DNA from: an uncultured Muribaculaceae bacterium
Lineage (GTDB): Bacteria; Bacteroidota; Bacteroidia; Bacteroidales; Muribaculaceae
Assembly (NCBI GenBank): GCA_910585285.1
Contig: CAJUDL010000011.1
Location: 1 to 64,000 of the forward strand
Direction: 5' to 3'
DNA: 64,000 nt
The notes under the pieces are model-generated. The model saw nothing but the letters and a program-made list of their open reading frames with translations. It did no database searches and had not been told where the DNA came from. Below, one piece after another: positions 18,440-27,561 of this stretch (positions within the stretch are counted from its first letter, which is position 1; the number at the start of each line of letters is the position of its first letter). The translations under genes were made by a program, and so were the position numbers.

Positions 18440-19537
18440 TCAATCCGCTGGCGAATCTATTTCCTTTTTTAAATCTGATATGAAGTCTGAACATTCAAGT
18501 CCGTTTATCATCTTGACCGCTATCGGCATAAAATAAGTTATCTGCTTCAGTTTTGTTGGGAAATATGGATTATATGCCAATCTTACTGCATCTTTTTCGG
18601 TTGTAAGGATAATTTTCCTTTCACCCGGCAATGTATCAAACTTCTTTTTGATGTTTTCAAGATCCTCCCTCGTAAAATTATGATGATCGGGGAAATGACA
18701 CACATTTTTCTTGAAAGGATAATTCCTGAAATGCCTTACGAATCCTCTCGGATTAGCAATTCCGCTAAGAAGCAGAACCGTATCATTCTTTGTCAATTCG
18801 CCAAGTGATGCCTGATATGGTTCATCATCGGGGAATACAGGCAATAAGCCTCCATAAGTATATCTGGAAAAATACAGTTTTTGGAATGACATAAGATCAA
18901 GATTTTTCTGGACGAGCCTGAAATCAAGAGGTGTTATATCATTGGGACACTTAGTGACAATAACCATATCTGCCCTGTTTATTTGATGAGGGCTCTCCCT
19001 TAAACGCCCTAAAGGAAGCAGCCTATCATTATAAAGAGGACGATTGTAATCCATTAATAACACCGAGACTTTAGGCTTAACGTAACGATGTTGGAATGCA
19101 TCATCAAGCACAATAAGCTCCAGATTAGGAAACTGACGGATCAACTCTCGGATACCTTTACGTCGATCCTCACATACAGCAACCTTTACCCTATAGCCGA
19201 ATTTGTGATATATCTGAAGAGGTTCATCGCCAACACTATCAGGAGTGCTGTTTGAGTTTGCAAGGATAAAACCTTTAGTTTTTCTCTTGTACCCCCTACT
19301 AAGCACTGCGGTGTTGTATTCCATTGCAAGCATTTCTACAATATACTCAGTATGTGGTGTTTTTCCTGTACCACCAACTGTAAGGTTTCCGACGCTCACT
19401 ATAGGTATATCAAACTCTTCCTGTGGCAATATATTGTTATCAAACATCCAGTTACGCACAGCCATGACAGATCCGTAAATCCATGAAAACGGAGTCAGCA
19501 TATACTTCAATATTTTTGTCTTTGTCTCAGCTGTCAT
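18440..19537 (-). CDS. lpxK: Tetraacyldisaccharide 4'-kinase (lipid A)
   Basis: 365 residues. It phosphorylates the 4' position of the lipid A disaccharide at the inner membrane. An N-terminal membrane-associated helix (FSWIYGSVMAVRNWMFD) is followed by the P-loop VGNLTVGGTGKTPHTEY near 48-64 and the LDDAFQHRYVKP catalytic region near 140-152. Length fits the family (about 330-380). It lies 19 bases after sppA. Confidence 0.95.
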   Translation of the reverse strand: MTAETKTKILKYMLTPFSWIYGSVMAVRNWMFDNNILPQEEFDIPIVSVGNLTVGGTGKTPHTEYIVEMLAMEYNTAVLSRGYKRKTKGFILANSNSTPDSVGDEPLQIYHKFGYRVKVAVCEDRRKGIRELIRQFPNLELIVLDDAFQHRYVKPKVSVLLMDYNRPLYNDRLLPLGRLRESPHQINRADMVIVTKCPNDITPLDFRLVQKNLDLMSFQKLYFSRYTYGGLLPVFPDDEPYQASLGELTKNDTVLLLSGIANPRGFVRHFRNYPFKKNVCHFPDHHNFTREDLENIKKKFDTLPGERKIILTTEKDAVRLAYNPYFPTKLKQITYFMPIAVKMINGLECSDFISDLKKEIDSPAD

Positions 19538-19556
19538 AACTCGTAAAATAACAACC

Positions 19557-21344
19557 CTACCTTCCTATGACTATTTCAAATTCTGGCATCCGCGCCAAAA
19601 TCCTGTTACGCGACAATATTTTTTGCGCTAATTCTATCGCAAAATCATTGACATTGTCAGTGTAAGAGGCCTTCATAATTTTCGCAGCCTCAAGATCACT
19701 TGATGAAATCATATCCCATATGGATGGCTCATAAACCGGATAGACTGATATATCATATTTACTGAAAACATCAGCTTTTTTCGCAGTCCATTCGATGGCA
19801 TTGTTTAGAGACCCGAGTTCATCCACCAAGCCTATCTCTTTAGCCTTCATTGCGTTCCATACACGTCCTTCAGCAATAAGCCGCACTTTCGCCTCCGACA
19901 TTTTCCTACCCTTCGCCACTCGCTTTATAAATCTATCATATCCGCTATTTACGTATTTCTGCATGATAGCCAGCTGCCGTTCGTTCATTGGAGTATACAT
20001 GGTAGGGAAGTCCGCATCAGGATTAGTTGCAACCGATTGCAAATTTACACCAACCTTATCGGCAAGACCTTTAACATTCGGTATTAATCCGAAAATTCCG
20101 ATAGATCCTGTTATTGTCAAAGGATCCGCAAAAATCCTGTCCGCACCACACGAAATCCAATATCCCCCAGATGCAGCATAATCTCCCATAGATACTGCCA
20201 ATGGTTTCTTTTTTGATTGGAAATAATCAAGAGCTTCCCCAATCTGGTCGCTTCCGAACGCAGAGCCGCCTGGTGAATTCACTCTGAGAACAAGCCCCTT
20301 TATATTATCATCATCAGCCAATTGTGTAATAATTGGAACCAGTTTCTGATAATTTATACCGGTTGACGCTCCATCAACGATCTCACCTGTTGCATAAAGC
20401 ACTGCTATATTATTTTTGCTTGAGTATGCATCCGTCCAAGGCAATTGTCCCGTAAGAGTTGACGGAGATACAAAATTCAACTTTTTCTTGTCAACATCTA
20501 TAAGTTTTGCGAGACGTTCATCCATTGTCCTCTCATATACAGCTTCATCCACGAGTCCTGCCTTCACTGCCATATCTGCCGATGAAAACATCAAGCCATT
20601 GTTAACCAAAGAATCAATTTCAGCTGATGTGAGTTTCTTTCTATTCTCACAGATACCCTTTTTCATATAATCCCACATCGTAGTAAAAAGCGTATCAAGC
20701 TGTGCTCGAGCCGGATCACTCATCTGCGTGGATATGTAGGGTTCAACTGCCGATTTAAATGTACCGACCTTGACTACTTGAAACTCAACCCCTAATTTAT
20801 CAAACAAGCCCTTAAGAAACATAGTAGTCGAACCTAAGCCCTGAATAGCAATCTGTCCATAGGGATTAAGGTAGATTTTGTCAGCAACGCTTGCCACATA
20901 ATATGTTCCTAACGTAAATGCGTCTCCGTAGGCATAGATTTTCTTTCCTGATTTCTTAAAATCCTTTACGGCTGTCCTTATGGCATTGAAAGTTGCAGGA
21001 GACGCAGAAGCAGCACCGCATTTTATATACAAAGCATCAATGTCTTTATTGTTTGCCGCCTCCTTTAGACTTTCTACTATCACATTAAGCGTTTGCGGCT
21101 TGTCTACATTCCCCGACATCAATGTGATGTAATCTATTGAAGTTGGAGTCTCTGATTCAACAATAGTGCCATTAAGTTCAAGAGTAAGTATGGAGTGTTT
21201 CTTAACACCGACAGAACTCTCTGTTCCCTGAATATTAGCAACGAGACCGACAGCTACAATAATACCAACGATCCCGAAAAGAATCAATGCGATCCAAGCT
21301 CCAACAAAAGAAGAAAGAGTGTTTAGAAAGAATTTCTTCAACAT
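19557..21344 (-). CDS. sppA: Signal peptide peptidase SppA, 67K type
   Basis: 595 residues with an N-terminal transmembrane helix and two tandem S49 peptidase domains. The lysine of the Ser/Lys dyad is in VGTFKSAVEP (about residue 200). The serine is in GDYAASGGYWIS (about 390), with the second-domain motif VNSPGGSAFGSD upstream of it. It degrades cleaved signal peptides at the periplasmic face of the inner membrane. Length and two-domain layout match the long E. coli-like form. Confidence 0.95.
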   Translation of the reverse strand: MLKKFFLNTLSSFVGAWIALILFGIVGIIVAVGLVANIQGTESSVGVKKHSILTLELNGTIVESETPTSIDYITLMSGNVDKPQTLNVIVESLKEAANNKDIDALYIKCGAASASPATFNAIRTAVKDFKKSGKKIYAYGDAFTLGTYYVASVADKIYLNPYGQIAIQGLGSTTMFLKGLFDKLGVEFQVVKVGTFKSAVEPYISTQMSDPARAQLDTLFTTMWDYMKKGICENRKKLTSAEIDSLVNNGLMFSSADMAVKAGLVDEAVYERTMDERLAKLIDVDKKKLNFVSPSTLTGQLPWTDAYSSKNNIAVLYATGEIVDGASTGINYQKLVPIITQLADDDNIKGLVLRVNSPGGSAFGSDQIGEALDYFQSKKKPLAVSMGDYAASGGYWISCGADRIFADPLTITGSIGIFGLIPNVKGLADKVGVNLQSVATNPDADFPTMYTPMNERQLAIMQKYVNSGYDRFIKRVAKGRKMSEAKVRLIAEGRVWNAMKAKEIGLVDELGSLNNAIEWTAKKADVFSKYDISVYPVYEPSIWDMISSSDLEAAKIMKASYTDNVNDFAIELAQKILSRNRILARMPEFEIVIGR

Positions 21345-21370
21345 ACGGATTTTATTTACACAGAAGTCTC

Positions 21371-22756
21371 TTAACTGAGACTGTTTATAATTTGTTTAAT
21401 ACTCTCTGCGAGTTCATCTGCCTTTGCCATAGTCTCCGCCTCACTATATATGCGTATAATCGGTTCGGTATTTGATTTGCGAAGATGCACCCAGGAATCT
21501 TTAAAATCAATTTTCACACCATCTATGTCATTTACTTCTTCATTTGAGAAGTGCTTCTTCACTGCCTCAAGTATGGCATCAACATCGATATCGGGAGTAA
21601 GTTCGATTTTATTCTTGGCAATTTCATATTGTGGAAGCCCCGACTTGATTTCGGATACGGTCTTCCCAGATTTTGCCATTAATGTAAGGAATAGAGCCAC
21701 GCCTACAAGAGCATCACGACCATAATGGATTTCCGGATAGATAACTCCGCCATTACCCTCTCCTCCAATTACAGCTCCTACTTCCTTCATCTTAGTTACT
21801 ACATTCACTTCGCCAACAGCTGCAGCAGAATAGTCGCAACCATGCGCACGAGTTACATCTCTGAGCCCGCGGGAACTGCTGAGGTTGGAAACGGTAGAAC
21901 CAGGCGTATTGGATAGCACATAGTCGGCAATAGCAACAAGCGTATTCTCCTCCACGAACATCTCTCCATTTTCCATGACAATGGCAAGACGATCAACATC
22001 AGGATCAACGACAAAACCCACATCTGCTTTCTTTTCCTTCATAACCGCAGAGATACCGGTAAGATTCTGCGGTATGGGTTCAGGAGTATGTGCGAATTTA
22101 CCTGTTGACTCACAGTTTAACTCGATTATATTTTTCACACCGAGAGAACGAAGCAATAAAGGTATGATATCGCCACCTATCGAATTAATGCCATCAATAG
22201 CTACTGTAAAATTCTTATTGGCGATAGCTTCTGCATCCACAAGTTTCAAGGCTTTAACCATCTCCACATGGCGCATTCCCCACGTCTCATTCTTGAACTC
22301 ATGACCAAGATCGAACACGTCAGCAAACTCATAAGCATCCTCTTCAGCTCTTCTTATGACTTCTTTTCCTTCCTTATCAGAAAGAAACTCACCTTTATGA
22401 TTCAGCAATTTCAGAGCATTCCACTGCACTGGATTGTGACTTGCCGTTATTATGATACCTCCACAAGCGTTTTCTCCTGTCACAGCAAGTTCTGTTGTCG
22501 GGGTTGATGCTTTTCCAATATTAATTACATCGAATCCCATCGACATAAGCGTTCCGACTACAAGATTTTCGACCATCTTGCCGGATAAACGGGCATCGCG
22601 ACCCACAACAATAGCATTGCTTTCGCCTTTATATGTTTCTCTTATAAACGATGCATAAGAAGCTGTAAACTTAACAACGTCAACGGCGCTGAGTCCGTCT
22701 CCCGGCTTGCCTCCGATTGTGCCTCGGATACCTGAAATTGATTTTATAAGTGACAC
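21371..22756 (-). CDS. glmM: Phosphoglucosamine mutase-type phosphohexomutase
   Basis: 461 residues starting at a GTG (22756). Alpha-D-phosphohexomutase fold: phosphoserine loop IIITASHNPVQWNALKLL near 101-118, metal loop FVVDPDVDRLAI near 245, sugar loop GGEGNGGVIYPEIHYGRDA near 332-350, and C-terminal phosphate site RKSNTEPIIRIYSEA near 425-440. In Bacteroidales this lineage is normally annotated GlmM (glucosamine-6-P to glucosamine-1-P, for peptidoglycan and LPS). The SHNPxxWNALK loop is somewhat different from E. coli GlmM, so phosphomannomutase or phosphoglucomutase activity is possible. Confidence 0.82.
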   Translation of the reverse strand: MSLIKSISGIRGTIGGKPGDGLSAVDVVKFTASYASFIRETYKGESNAIVVGRDARLSGKMVENLVVGTLMSMGFDVINIGKASTPTTELAVTGENACGGIIITASHNPVQWNALKLLNHKGEFLSDKEGKEVIRRAEEDAYEFADVFDLGHEFKNETWGMRHVEMVKALKLVDAEAIANKNFTVAIDGINSIGGDIIPLLLRSLGVKNIIELNCESTGKFAHTPEPIPQNLTGISAVMKEKKADVGFVVDPDVDRLAIVMENGEMFVEENTLVAIADYVLSNTPGSTVSNLSSSRGLRDVTRAHGCDYSAAAVGEVNVVTKMKEVGAVIGGEGNGGVIYPEIHYGRDALVGVALFLTLMAKSGKTVSEIKSGLPQYEIAKNKIELTPDIDVDAILEAVKKHFSNEEVNDIDGVKIDFKDSWVHLRKSNTEPIIRIYSEAETMAKADELAESIKQIINSLS

Positions 22757-22794
22757 GATATGAAATTAATATTGGTTAAACAGTATGTAAATTT

Positions 22795-22808
22795 TTAGAG
22801 TACTCTAA
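22795..22808. repeat. 14-bp perfect palindrome
   Basis: TTAGAGTACTCTAA lies between the end of the DUF4827 gene and the start of the glmM-type gene. It could be an operator or simply part of the 3' untranslated region; it is too short to judge. Confidence 0.4.
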
Positions 22809-22810
22809 GA

Positions 22811-23392
22811 TCAATATTCCGCTCTGAAATAACGGATATTGTATACATAGGGAATACATTGGCTTGCATCTGAAGTGAATCCCTCCGGAGATTTAATCAC
22901 CAGATTCACCTCACAATTATATCCGAGATATTCCAGTGGCACCTGAATCCCTTCTCCATACTGAGTTGTTGATGTAAGCACATTATTGCCATAGACAAGA
23001 CTTGTATTCGGCCAAGCATTTTCAAAATCTTCAGAATTCCCTTCCCAAACTTCTCCGCCAGACGATTGATAATTCTTAAGGTTCAGACGCATAAAACGGA
23101 AATATACCAGATTCCCTTTTTCCGGTCGATCATCCATATCCCCTTTGCTTATAACCTGCATATAAACATACCCATCCTTATCCATTTTATAATAAGGAGC
23201 ATTCTCTCCCACCTCAAAATTACTATTTTCAGGAATCTGCAAAGACACGGTATGCTGAGCAAGATACCAATTCACTGCATGTTCTTCCTCTGTCAGAAGT
23301 TCTGAATAACTTTTAGTGTCTTCACAACTGCTAACAACAACTGCGATGCCAAATAGCATCGAAAGCATCATTATTTTTGTTTTTATTTTCAT
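22811..23392 (-). CDS. DUF4827 family lipoprotein
   Basis: 193 residues with a lipoprotein signal peptide (lipobox VVVSSC, mature from Cys23). The domain (about 30-193) has NWYLAQHTVSLQIPEN and a stretch recalling FKBP-type folds (GNLVYFRFMRLNL ... VPLEYLGYNCEVNLVIKSPEGF). It is a Bacteroidales-specific envelope protein of unknown role; a peptidyl-prolyl isomerase relationship is only suggestive. Confidence 0.75.
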   Translation of the reverse strand: MKIKTKIMMLSMLFGIAVVVSSCEDTKSYSELLTEEEHAVNWYLAQHTVSLQIPENSNFEVGENAPYYKMDKDGYVYMQVISKGDMDDRPEKGNLVYFRFMRLNLKNYQSSGGEVWEGNSEDFENAWPNTSLVYGNNVLTSTTQYGEGIQVPLEYLGYNCEVNLVIKSPEGFTSDASQCIPYVYNIRYFRAEY

Positions 23393-23466
23393 TTATGATG
23401 TTTATATTAATTCTTTAATACATTAACTAAATCTATTTCTTAAACAGGGGCTAAAACTTATTGCGA

Positions 23467-24516
23467 CTACCTGACTTCAAGTTTCTCAAATCTTTTTGGT
23501 AGATAAGTATCATAATTATCCAGATTATCGATCAAAAGCTTCCTGCATTCATCCAGTGAGCCATAAAACTCACCGCCGGAAGCCTGCAAATGCCCCCCTC
23601 CATTGAAAAGATCCGAACAAATCCTTGATACTGGGAAATTTGCCTTACTACGCGCCGAAACCTTAATGCAGTCTGGATCCTCTCGCATGAAAATCGAATA
23701 TACCATTCCTCGAATATTCAACGCTTCGTTTACAAGTCCTTCCGTATCTCCTTTCTCATAGTGGAACATGTCAAGCTCTTCCTTGGAAAGTGTTACGAGG
23801 CATCCTCTATGATCAGGAAAAATCTCCAATTTCTTATATAAGGCGTATGATTTCAGACGCAAACTATCATAGCTGCATGCCTTGACACATTCATCTATTA
23901 TCCTTGTCTTCTCAGCTCCTTTTTCCATGAGCTTTGTCAAAATCTCATAAACATCCGAATTACGACAATTAACAGTGAAATTCTGAGTGTCTGTAATCAA
24001 GCCTGTAAGAAGACAAGTGGCGCAATTTCTATCAATATCGCTATATAAGCCACATGCAGCGATAATTCTAAAAACCAGTTCACATGTCGATGACATTTCG
24101 GGATAAGAAAACTCAATCACACAATCAATATCCGGTCCCTCATGGTGGTCGATCAGCACTTTTTTTGCCTTAGCACTCTGAATTAGAGGAGCCAGATGAT
24201 CCTGACGTGACGGTTTGTTGAAATCACAACAAATAATCAGGTCACTCTCTTCCACAAGGCGGGTGCAATACGGATCATGTCTGGTATATACTGCGATTTC
24301 ATTGAAATCCGGTATAAATCGCAAAGATCTCGGCGGCACGTCCGGAACAACCACAGATGGCTGTTTGCCTAAAGATTTCAGTAAATGCCATAAACCCATT
24401 GTGCTGCCGATGGCATCTCCATCAGGATGCACATGACACGTCAGAACGATCTTTTCGCTCTGTTCCAATAGAGTAGTAAACTCTTTTACACTTGCTGGAT
24501 TTAATATTTTATTCAT
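23467..24516 (-). CDS. DHH/DHHA1 phosphoesterase (NrnA-like)
   Basis: 349 residues from ATG at 24516; a TTG-started extension to 24537 is unlikely. The DHH domain has HVHPDGDAIGSTMGL near 30, CDFN near 97 and the signature LIDHHEGPDID near 122. The C-terminal DHHA1 domain has FNGGGHLQASGG near 320. The family includes nanoRNase/pAp-phosphatase NrnA and c-di-AMP/pApA phosphodiesterases; which substrate it uses is not decidable from sequence. It is divergent from mazG. Confidence 0.88.
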   Translation of the reverse strand: MNKILNPASVKEFTTLLEQSEKIVLTCHVHPDGDAIGSTMGLWHLLKSLGKQPSVVVPDVPPRSLRFIPDFNEIAVYTRHDPYCTRLVEESDLIICCDFNKPSRQDHLAPLIQSAKAKKVLIDHHEGPDIDCVIEFSYPEMSSTCELVFRIIAACGLYSDIDRNCATCLLTGLITDTQNFTVNCRNSDVYEILTKLMEKGAEKTRIIDECVKACSYDSLRLKSYALYKKLEIFPDHRGCLVTLSKEELDMFHYEKGDTEGLVNEALNIRGMVYSIFMREDPDCIKVSARSKANFPVSRICSDLFNGGGHLQASGGEFYGSLDECRKLLIDNLDNYDTYLPKRFEKLEVR

Positions 24517-24534
24517 ACAAACGATTTCAATCCA

Positions 24535-24573
24535 CAAAGATAATAATTATTCCACAAATAATGACTAATTTTG
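24535..24573. promoter_or_regulatory. Divergent -7 elements between NrnA-like gene and mazG
   Basis: TATCTTTG on the minus strand (24542-24535) faces the NrnA-like gene and TAATTTTG on the plus strand (24566-24573) faces mazG. Both match TAnnTTTG, but no convincing TTTG box is at the right distance for either. Confidence 0.4.
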
Positions 24574-24607
24574 CAGAAAATAAGAAAACATCCTAATATT
24601 GGAAAAC

Positions 24608-25399
24608 ATGAAACAACTGCATACAAAAGAGGAAAAACTCCGGGCATTCGGAGATTTCCTTGATGTTCTGGACACTCTACGTGTCAAATGTCCCTGGGAT
24701 GCAAAACAAACCAATGAATCACTTCGGCCGAACACCATAGAAGAGGTTTTCGAGCTTGCTGACGCAATTATAAACTGCGACATTCCGAATATACGGAAGG
24801 AACTCGGCGATGTTTTGCTTCATATCGCATTCTATTCACGCATTGCGGAAGAATATGGCAATTTCGATATAGCGGACGTATGTGATTCACTTGTTGAAAA
24901 GCTAAAATTCCGTCATCCGCATATTTATGGAGATATCAATGTCAATAATGCAGATGAAGTTGCTCAAAACTGGGAAGAGATTAAACTTAAAGAAAGAAAA
25001 GGAAACAAAACTGTTCTCGGGGGAGTTCCAAGTGCTTTGCCAGCCATGATCAAGGCTAATCGGATCCAGGAGAAAGCCAGAAACGTCGGCTTTGACTGGG
25101 AAGACCGTCGTCAGGTTTGGGATAAGGTAAAGGAAGAAATATCGGAAGTTGAAGAAGAAATTGAAAATAACGATAGCCAAAACAGACTGGAAGAAGAATT
25201 TGGAGATCTTCTCTTTTCTGTCATCAATGCAGCCAGGCTTTATGGGGTTGATCCGGAGAATGCTCTTGAAAAAACCAATATAAAATTCATAAAGAGATTC
25301 AATCACATCGAAGAAAAAGCAAAGGCGATGGGAAAACCAATAAAAGAATTGACTCTCGCTGAAATGGATAAAATCTGGAACGAAGCTAAAAATTTGTAA
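24608..25399 (+). CDS. mazG: Nucleoside triphosphate pyrophosphohydrolase
   Basis: 263 residues from ATG at 24608; a TTG three codons earlier is also in frame. Two MazG domains: residues about 20-95 with CPWDAKQTNESLRPNTIEEV and the metal ligands ELGDVLLH, and about 150-230 with EISEVEEEIE and EEFGDLLFSVINAAR. It hydrolyses aberrant or excess NTPs to NMP and pyrophosphate in the cytoplasm. topB follows after four bases. Confidence 0.95.
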   Translation: MKQLHTKEEKLRAFGDFLDVLDTLRVKCPWDAKQTNESLRPNTIEEVFELADAIINCDIPNIRKELGDVLLHIAFYSRIAEEYGNFDIADVCDSLVEKLKFRHPHIYGDINVNNADEVAQNWEEIKLKERKGNKTVLGGVPSALPAMIKANRIQEKARNVGFDWEDRRQVWDKVKEEISEVEEEIENNDSQNRLEEEFGDLLFSVINAARLYGVDPENALEKTNIKFIKRFNHIEEKAKAMGKPIKELTLAEMDKIWNEAKNL

Positions 25400-25403
25400 T
25401 AAA

Positions 25404-27329
25404 TTGATACTCTGCATCACTGAGAAACCGAGTGTTGGTCGAGACATAGCCCGGATACTTGGAGCCAGCACACAAAAACCGGGATATTACGAAGGTAATG
25501 GATATTGTGTGACATGGACCTTCGGACATCTTTGCACCCTTAAAGAACCGGCGGACTATACTCTTGACTGGAAAAGATGGTCACTGTCGTCGCTTCCTAT
25601 GATTCCACCAAAATTCGGAATAAAATTAATTCCTCAACAAAGCATTGAGACGCAATTCAATACAATCAAGACGCTTATAGAACAATGTGACGAGGTGATA
25701 AATTGCGGTGATGCCGGACAAGAGGGTGAACTGATTCAAAGATGGGTGATGCAGAAAGCTGGATGTAAAAAGCCGATCAAACGATTGTGGATCAGTTCTC
25801 TGACAGACGAATCAATAAAAGAAGGTTTCGCACATCTTAGAAGTCACGAAGAGTTAGAGCCTTTGTATACTGCTGGACTTTGTCGAGCAATCGGAGACTG
25901 GATTCTTGGCATCAACGCAACGCGATTATATTCCATAAAATATAGTAAAGACCGCCAGATTCTGTCAGTAGGTAGGGTTCAGACTCCTACACTGGCACTC
26001 GTTGTTAACAGACAATTGGAAATAGAGAATTTCGTGCCAAAAGATACGTGGGAACTGAAAACCGTATACCGCGACACTCTGTTTTCTTCCGCATTAAAAC
26101 CATTTGACACGATGCAGGATGGTGAGCAGATTGTGGCTGAGGTGGCAAAATATCCCCTGGTAATCACGGACATAGAAAAGAAGAAAGGGAAGGAAGCTCC
26201 TCCTCGCCTTTTCGATCTGACATCGCTTCAGGTGGAATGCAACAAAAAATTCGGAATGGGAGCAGACGCAACATTGAAAGCCATTCAGTCTTTATATGAA
26301 AAGAAACTTGCCACCTATCCACGCGTAGATACGACCTATCTTACAGATGACATGTATCCTAAATGTAAGGGTATTTTGAATGGCATCAGTCAAAGTTATG
26401 CCGACGTGCTCCAGCCATTGAGAGGGGAAAAACTCAAAAAAAGCAAAAAGGTATTTGACAATTCAAAAGTCACTGACCATCATGCAATAATCCCTACCGG
26501 ACAGCCAATCCCCTCTACCCTCACCATGGACGAAAGGAATGTATTCGATACTATTGCACTAAGGTTCATATGTGTGTTTTATCCTGATTGTGTTTTCGAA
26601 CAAACATCGGTAAAGGCGGAAGCTGACAAATACAAATTTAAAGCCACAGGAAGGGTAATAATAGACCAGGGCTGGAAATTTGTGTATCAAACGAGAAAAG
26701 GGATTTCATCCACCGTTGAGGAAGATAAAAGTGACGACGATAAAAAGGAAGACGACACAGCTGTCCTTCCCGCCTTCACAAAAGGTGAATCAGGACCGCA
26801 TCAGCCTAAACTGGTAAAAAAGACAAGCCAGCCCCCCAAATATTATACAGAAGGAACATTGCTTAAAGCAATGGAAACAGCGGGAGCGTCTGTTGAGGAT
26901 GAAGAATTGCGGGATGCTCTTAAAGCCAACGGCATCGGACGTCCGTCAACAAGGGCTGCCATAATTGAGATTCTATATAAAAGAGGATATATCCGTAAAG
27001 AACGTAAATCGCTGAGGGCAACCCCAGCCGGCATCGATCTTATATCAATAATTCAGGAAGAACTATTGAAAAGCGCAAAACTAACCGGCATATGGGAAGG
27101 ACGATTGCGACAGATTGAGAAAGGTGAGTATAGTGCGGCTGAGTTCATTTCCCAACTGAAAGAAATGATATCAGAGATTGTATTGTCAGTGCTTAAAGAC
27201 AATTCCAATCGTCGCATCATCGCCGAACAACAAGACAATACCGGCGTTAATAAAGTAGATAACGGAGAAAACAAAAAAGAAGGATCCGGTAAAAGCAAAA
27301 AATCTTCCAATAAAAGCAAAAGTCAATAG
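25404..27329 (+). CDS. topB: DNA topoisomerase III
   Basis: 641 residues, type IA. The chosen start is TTG at 25404 because the protein there begins ILCITEKPSVGRDIA, the exact family N-terminus, and no ATG is nearby. The TOPRIM domain has the DxGQEGELIQRW metal site near 100. SVGRVQTPTLALV lies near 192 and the active-site tyrosine is most likely in TYPRVDTTYLTDDMYP near 305. The C-terminal tail (about 600-641) is Lys/Ser/Asn rich. It unlinks DNA in replication and recombination. Some copies in this family belong to mobile elements, but here the neighbours are housekeeping genes. Confidence 0.92.
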   Translation: MILCITEKPSVGRDIARILGASTQKPGYYEGNGYCVTWTFGHLCTLKEPADYTLDWKRWSLSSLPMIPPKFGIKLIPQQSIETQFNTIKTLIEQCDEVINCGDAGQEGELIQRWVMQKAGCKKPIKRLWISSLTDESIKEGFAHLRSHEELEPLYTAGLCRAIGDWILGINATRLYSIKYSKDRQILSVGRVQTPTLALVVNRQLEIENFVPKDTWELKTVYRDTLFSSALKPFDTMQDGEQIVAEVAKYPLVITDIEKKKGKEAPPRLFDLTSLQVECNKKFGMGADATLKAIQSLYEKKLATYPRVDTTYLTDDMYPKCKGILNGISQSYADVLQPLRGEKLKKSKKVFDNSKVTDHHAIIPTGQPIPSTLTMDERNVFDTIALRFICVFYPDCVFEQTSVKAEADKYKFKATGRVIIDQGWKFVYQTRKGISSTVEEDKSDDDKKEDDTAVLPAFTKGESGPHQPKLVKKTSQPPKYYTEGTLLKAMETAGASVEDEELRDALKANGIGRPSTRAAIIEILYKRGYIRKERKSLRATPAGIDLISIIQEELLKSAKLTGIWEGRLRQIEKGEYSAAEFISQLKEMISEIVLSVLKDNSNRRIIAEQQDNTGVNKVDNGENKKEGSGKSKKSSNKSKSQ

Positions 27330-27331
27330 CG

Positions 27332-27526
27332 ATGGATAGAAATCTCGCAATTCAATATACAGCTGTAGGCTTGATTATTATTGCAGCCTTGATCTGGCTT
27401 GTGATAAAATTTATCAAAAGAAAAAAAAAGAAGGGTGCATGTTGCGGATGCACGCTATCTGATAAATGCGCATCATATAATAAGGACAGTATCTCCAAAA
27501 AGAATTGCGATAACACACACAATTAA
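27332..27526 (+). CDS. Small Cys-rich membrane protein (FeoB-associated type)
   Basis: 64 residues: one transmembrane helix (about 10-28), a basic stop-transfer KRKKKKG, and a Cys-rich cytoplasmic tail with CCGC plus two further cysteines. It resembles the small proteins found next to feoB, which may handle iron or a redox centre. No feoA or feoB is nearby; it starts two bases after topB, so it is co-transcribed with it. Confidence 0.65.
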   Translation: MDRNLAIQYTAVGLIIIAALIWLVIKFIKRKKKKGACCGCTLSDKCASYNKDSISKKNCDNTHN

Positions 27527-27561
27527 TTTATCACAGCATATGCAACCTGAGTGTTGTCACC

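Noticed and set aside
24902..25471. 189-residue minus-strand frame over mazG/topB
   Set aside because: Covers two well-defined plus-strand enzymes; Phe/Ile-rich shadow typical of antisense frames.
25404..27329. topB as marker of an integrative element
   Set aside because: No tra, mob, integrase or repeat boundaries nearby; neighbours are housekeeping genes.
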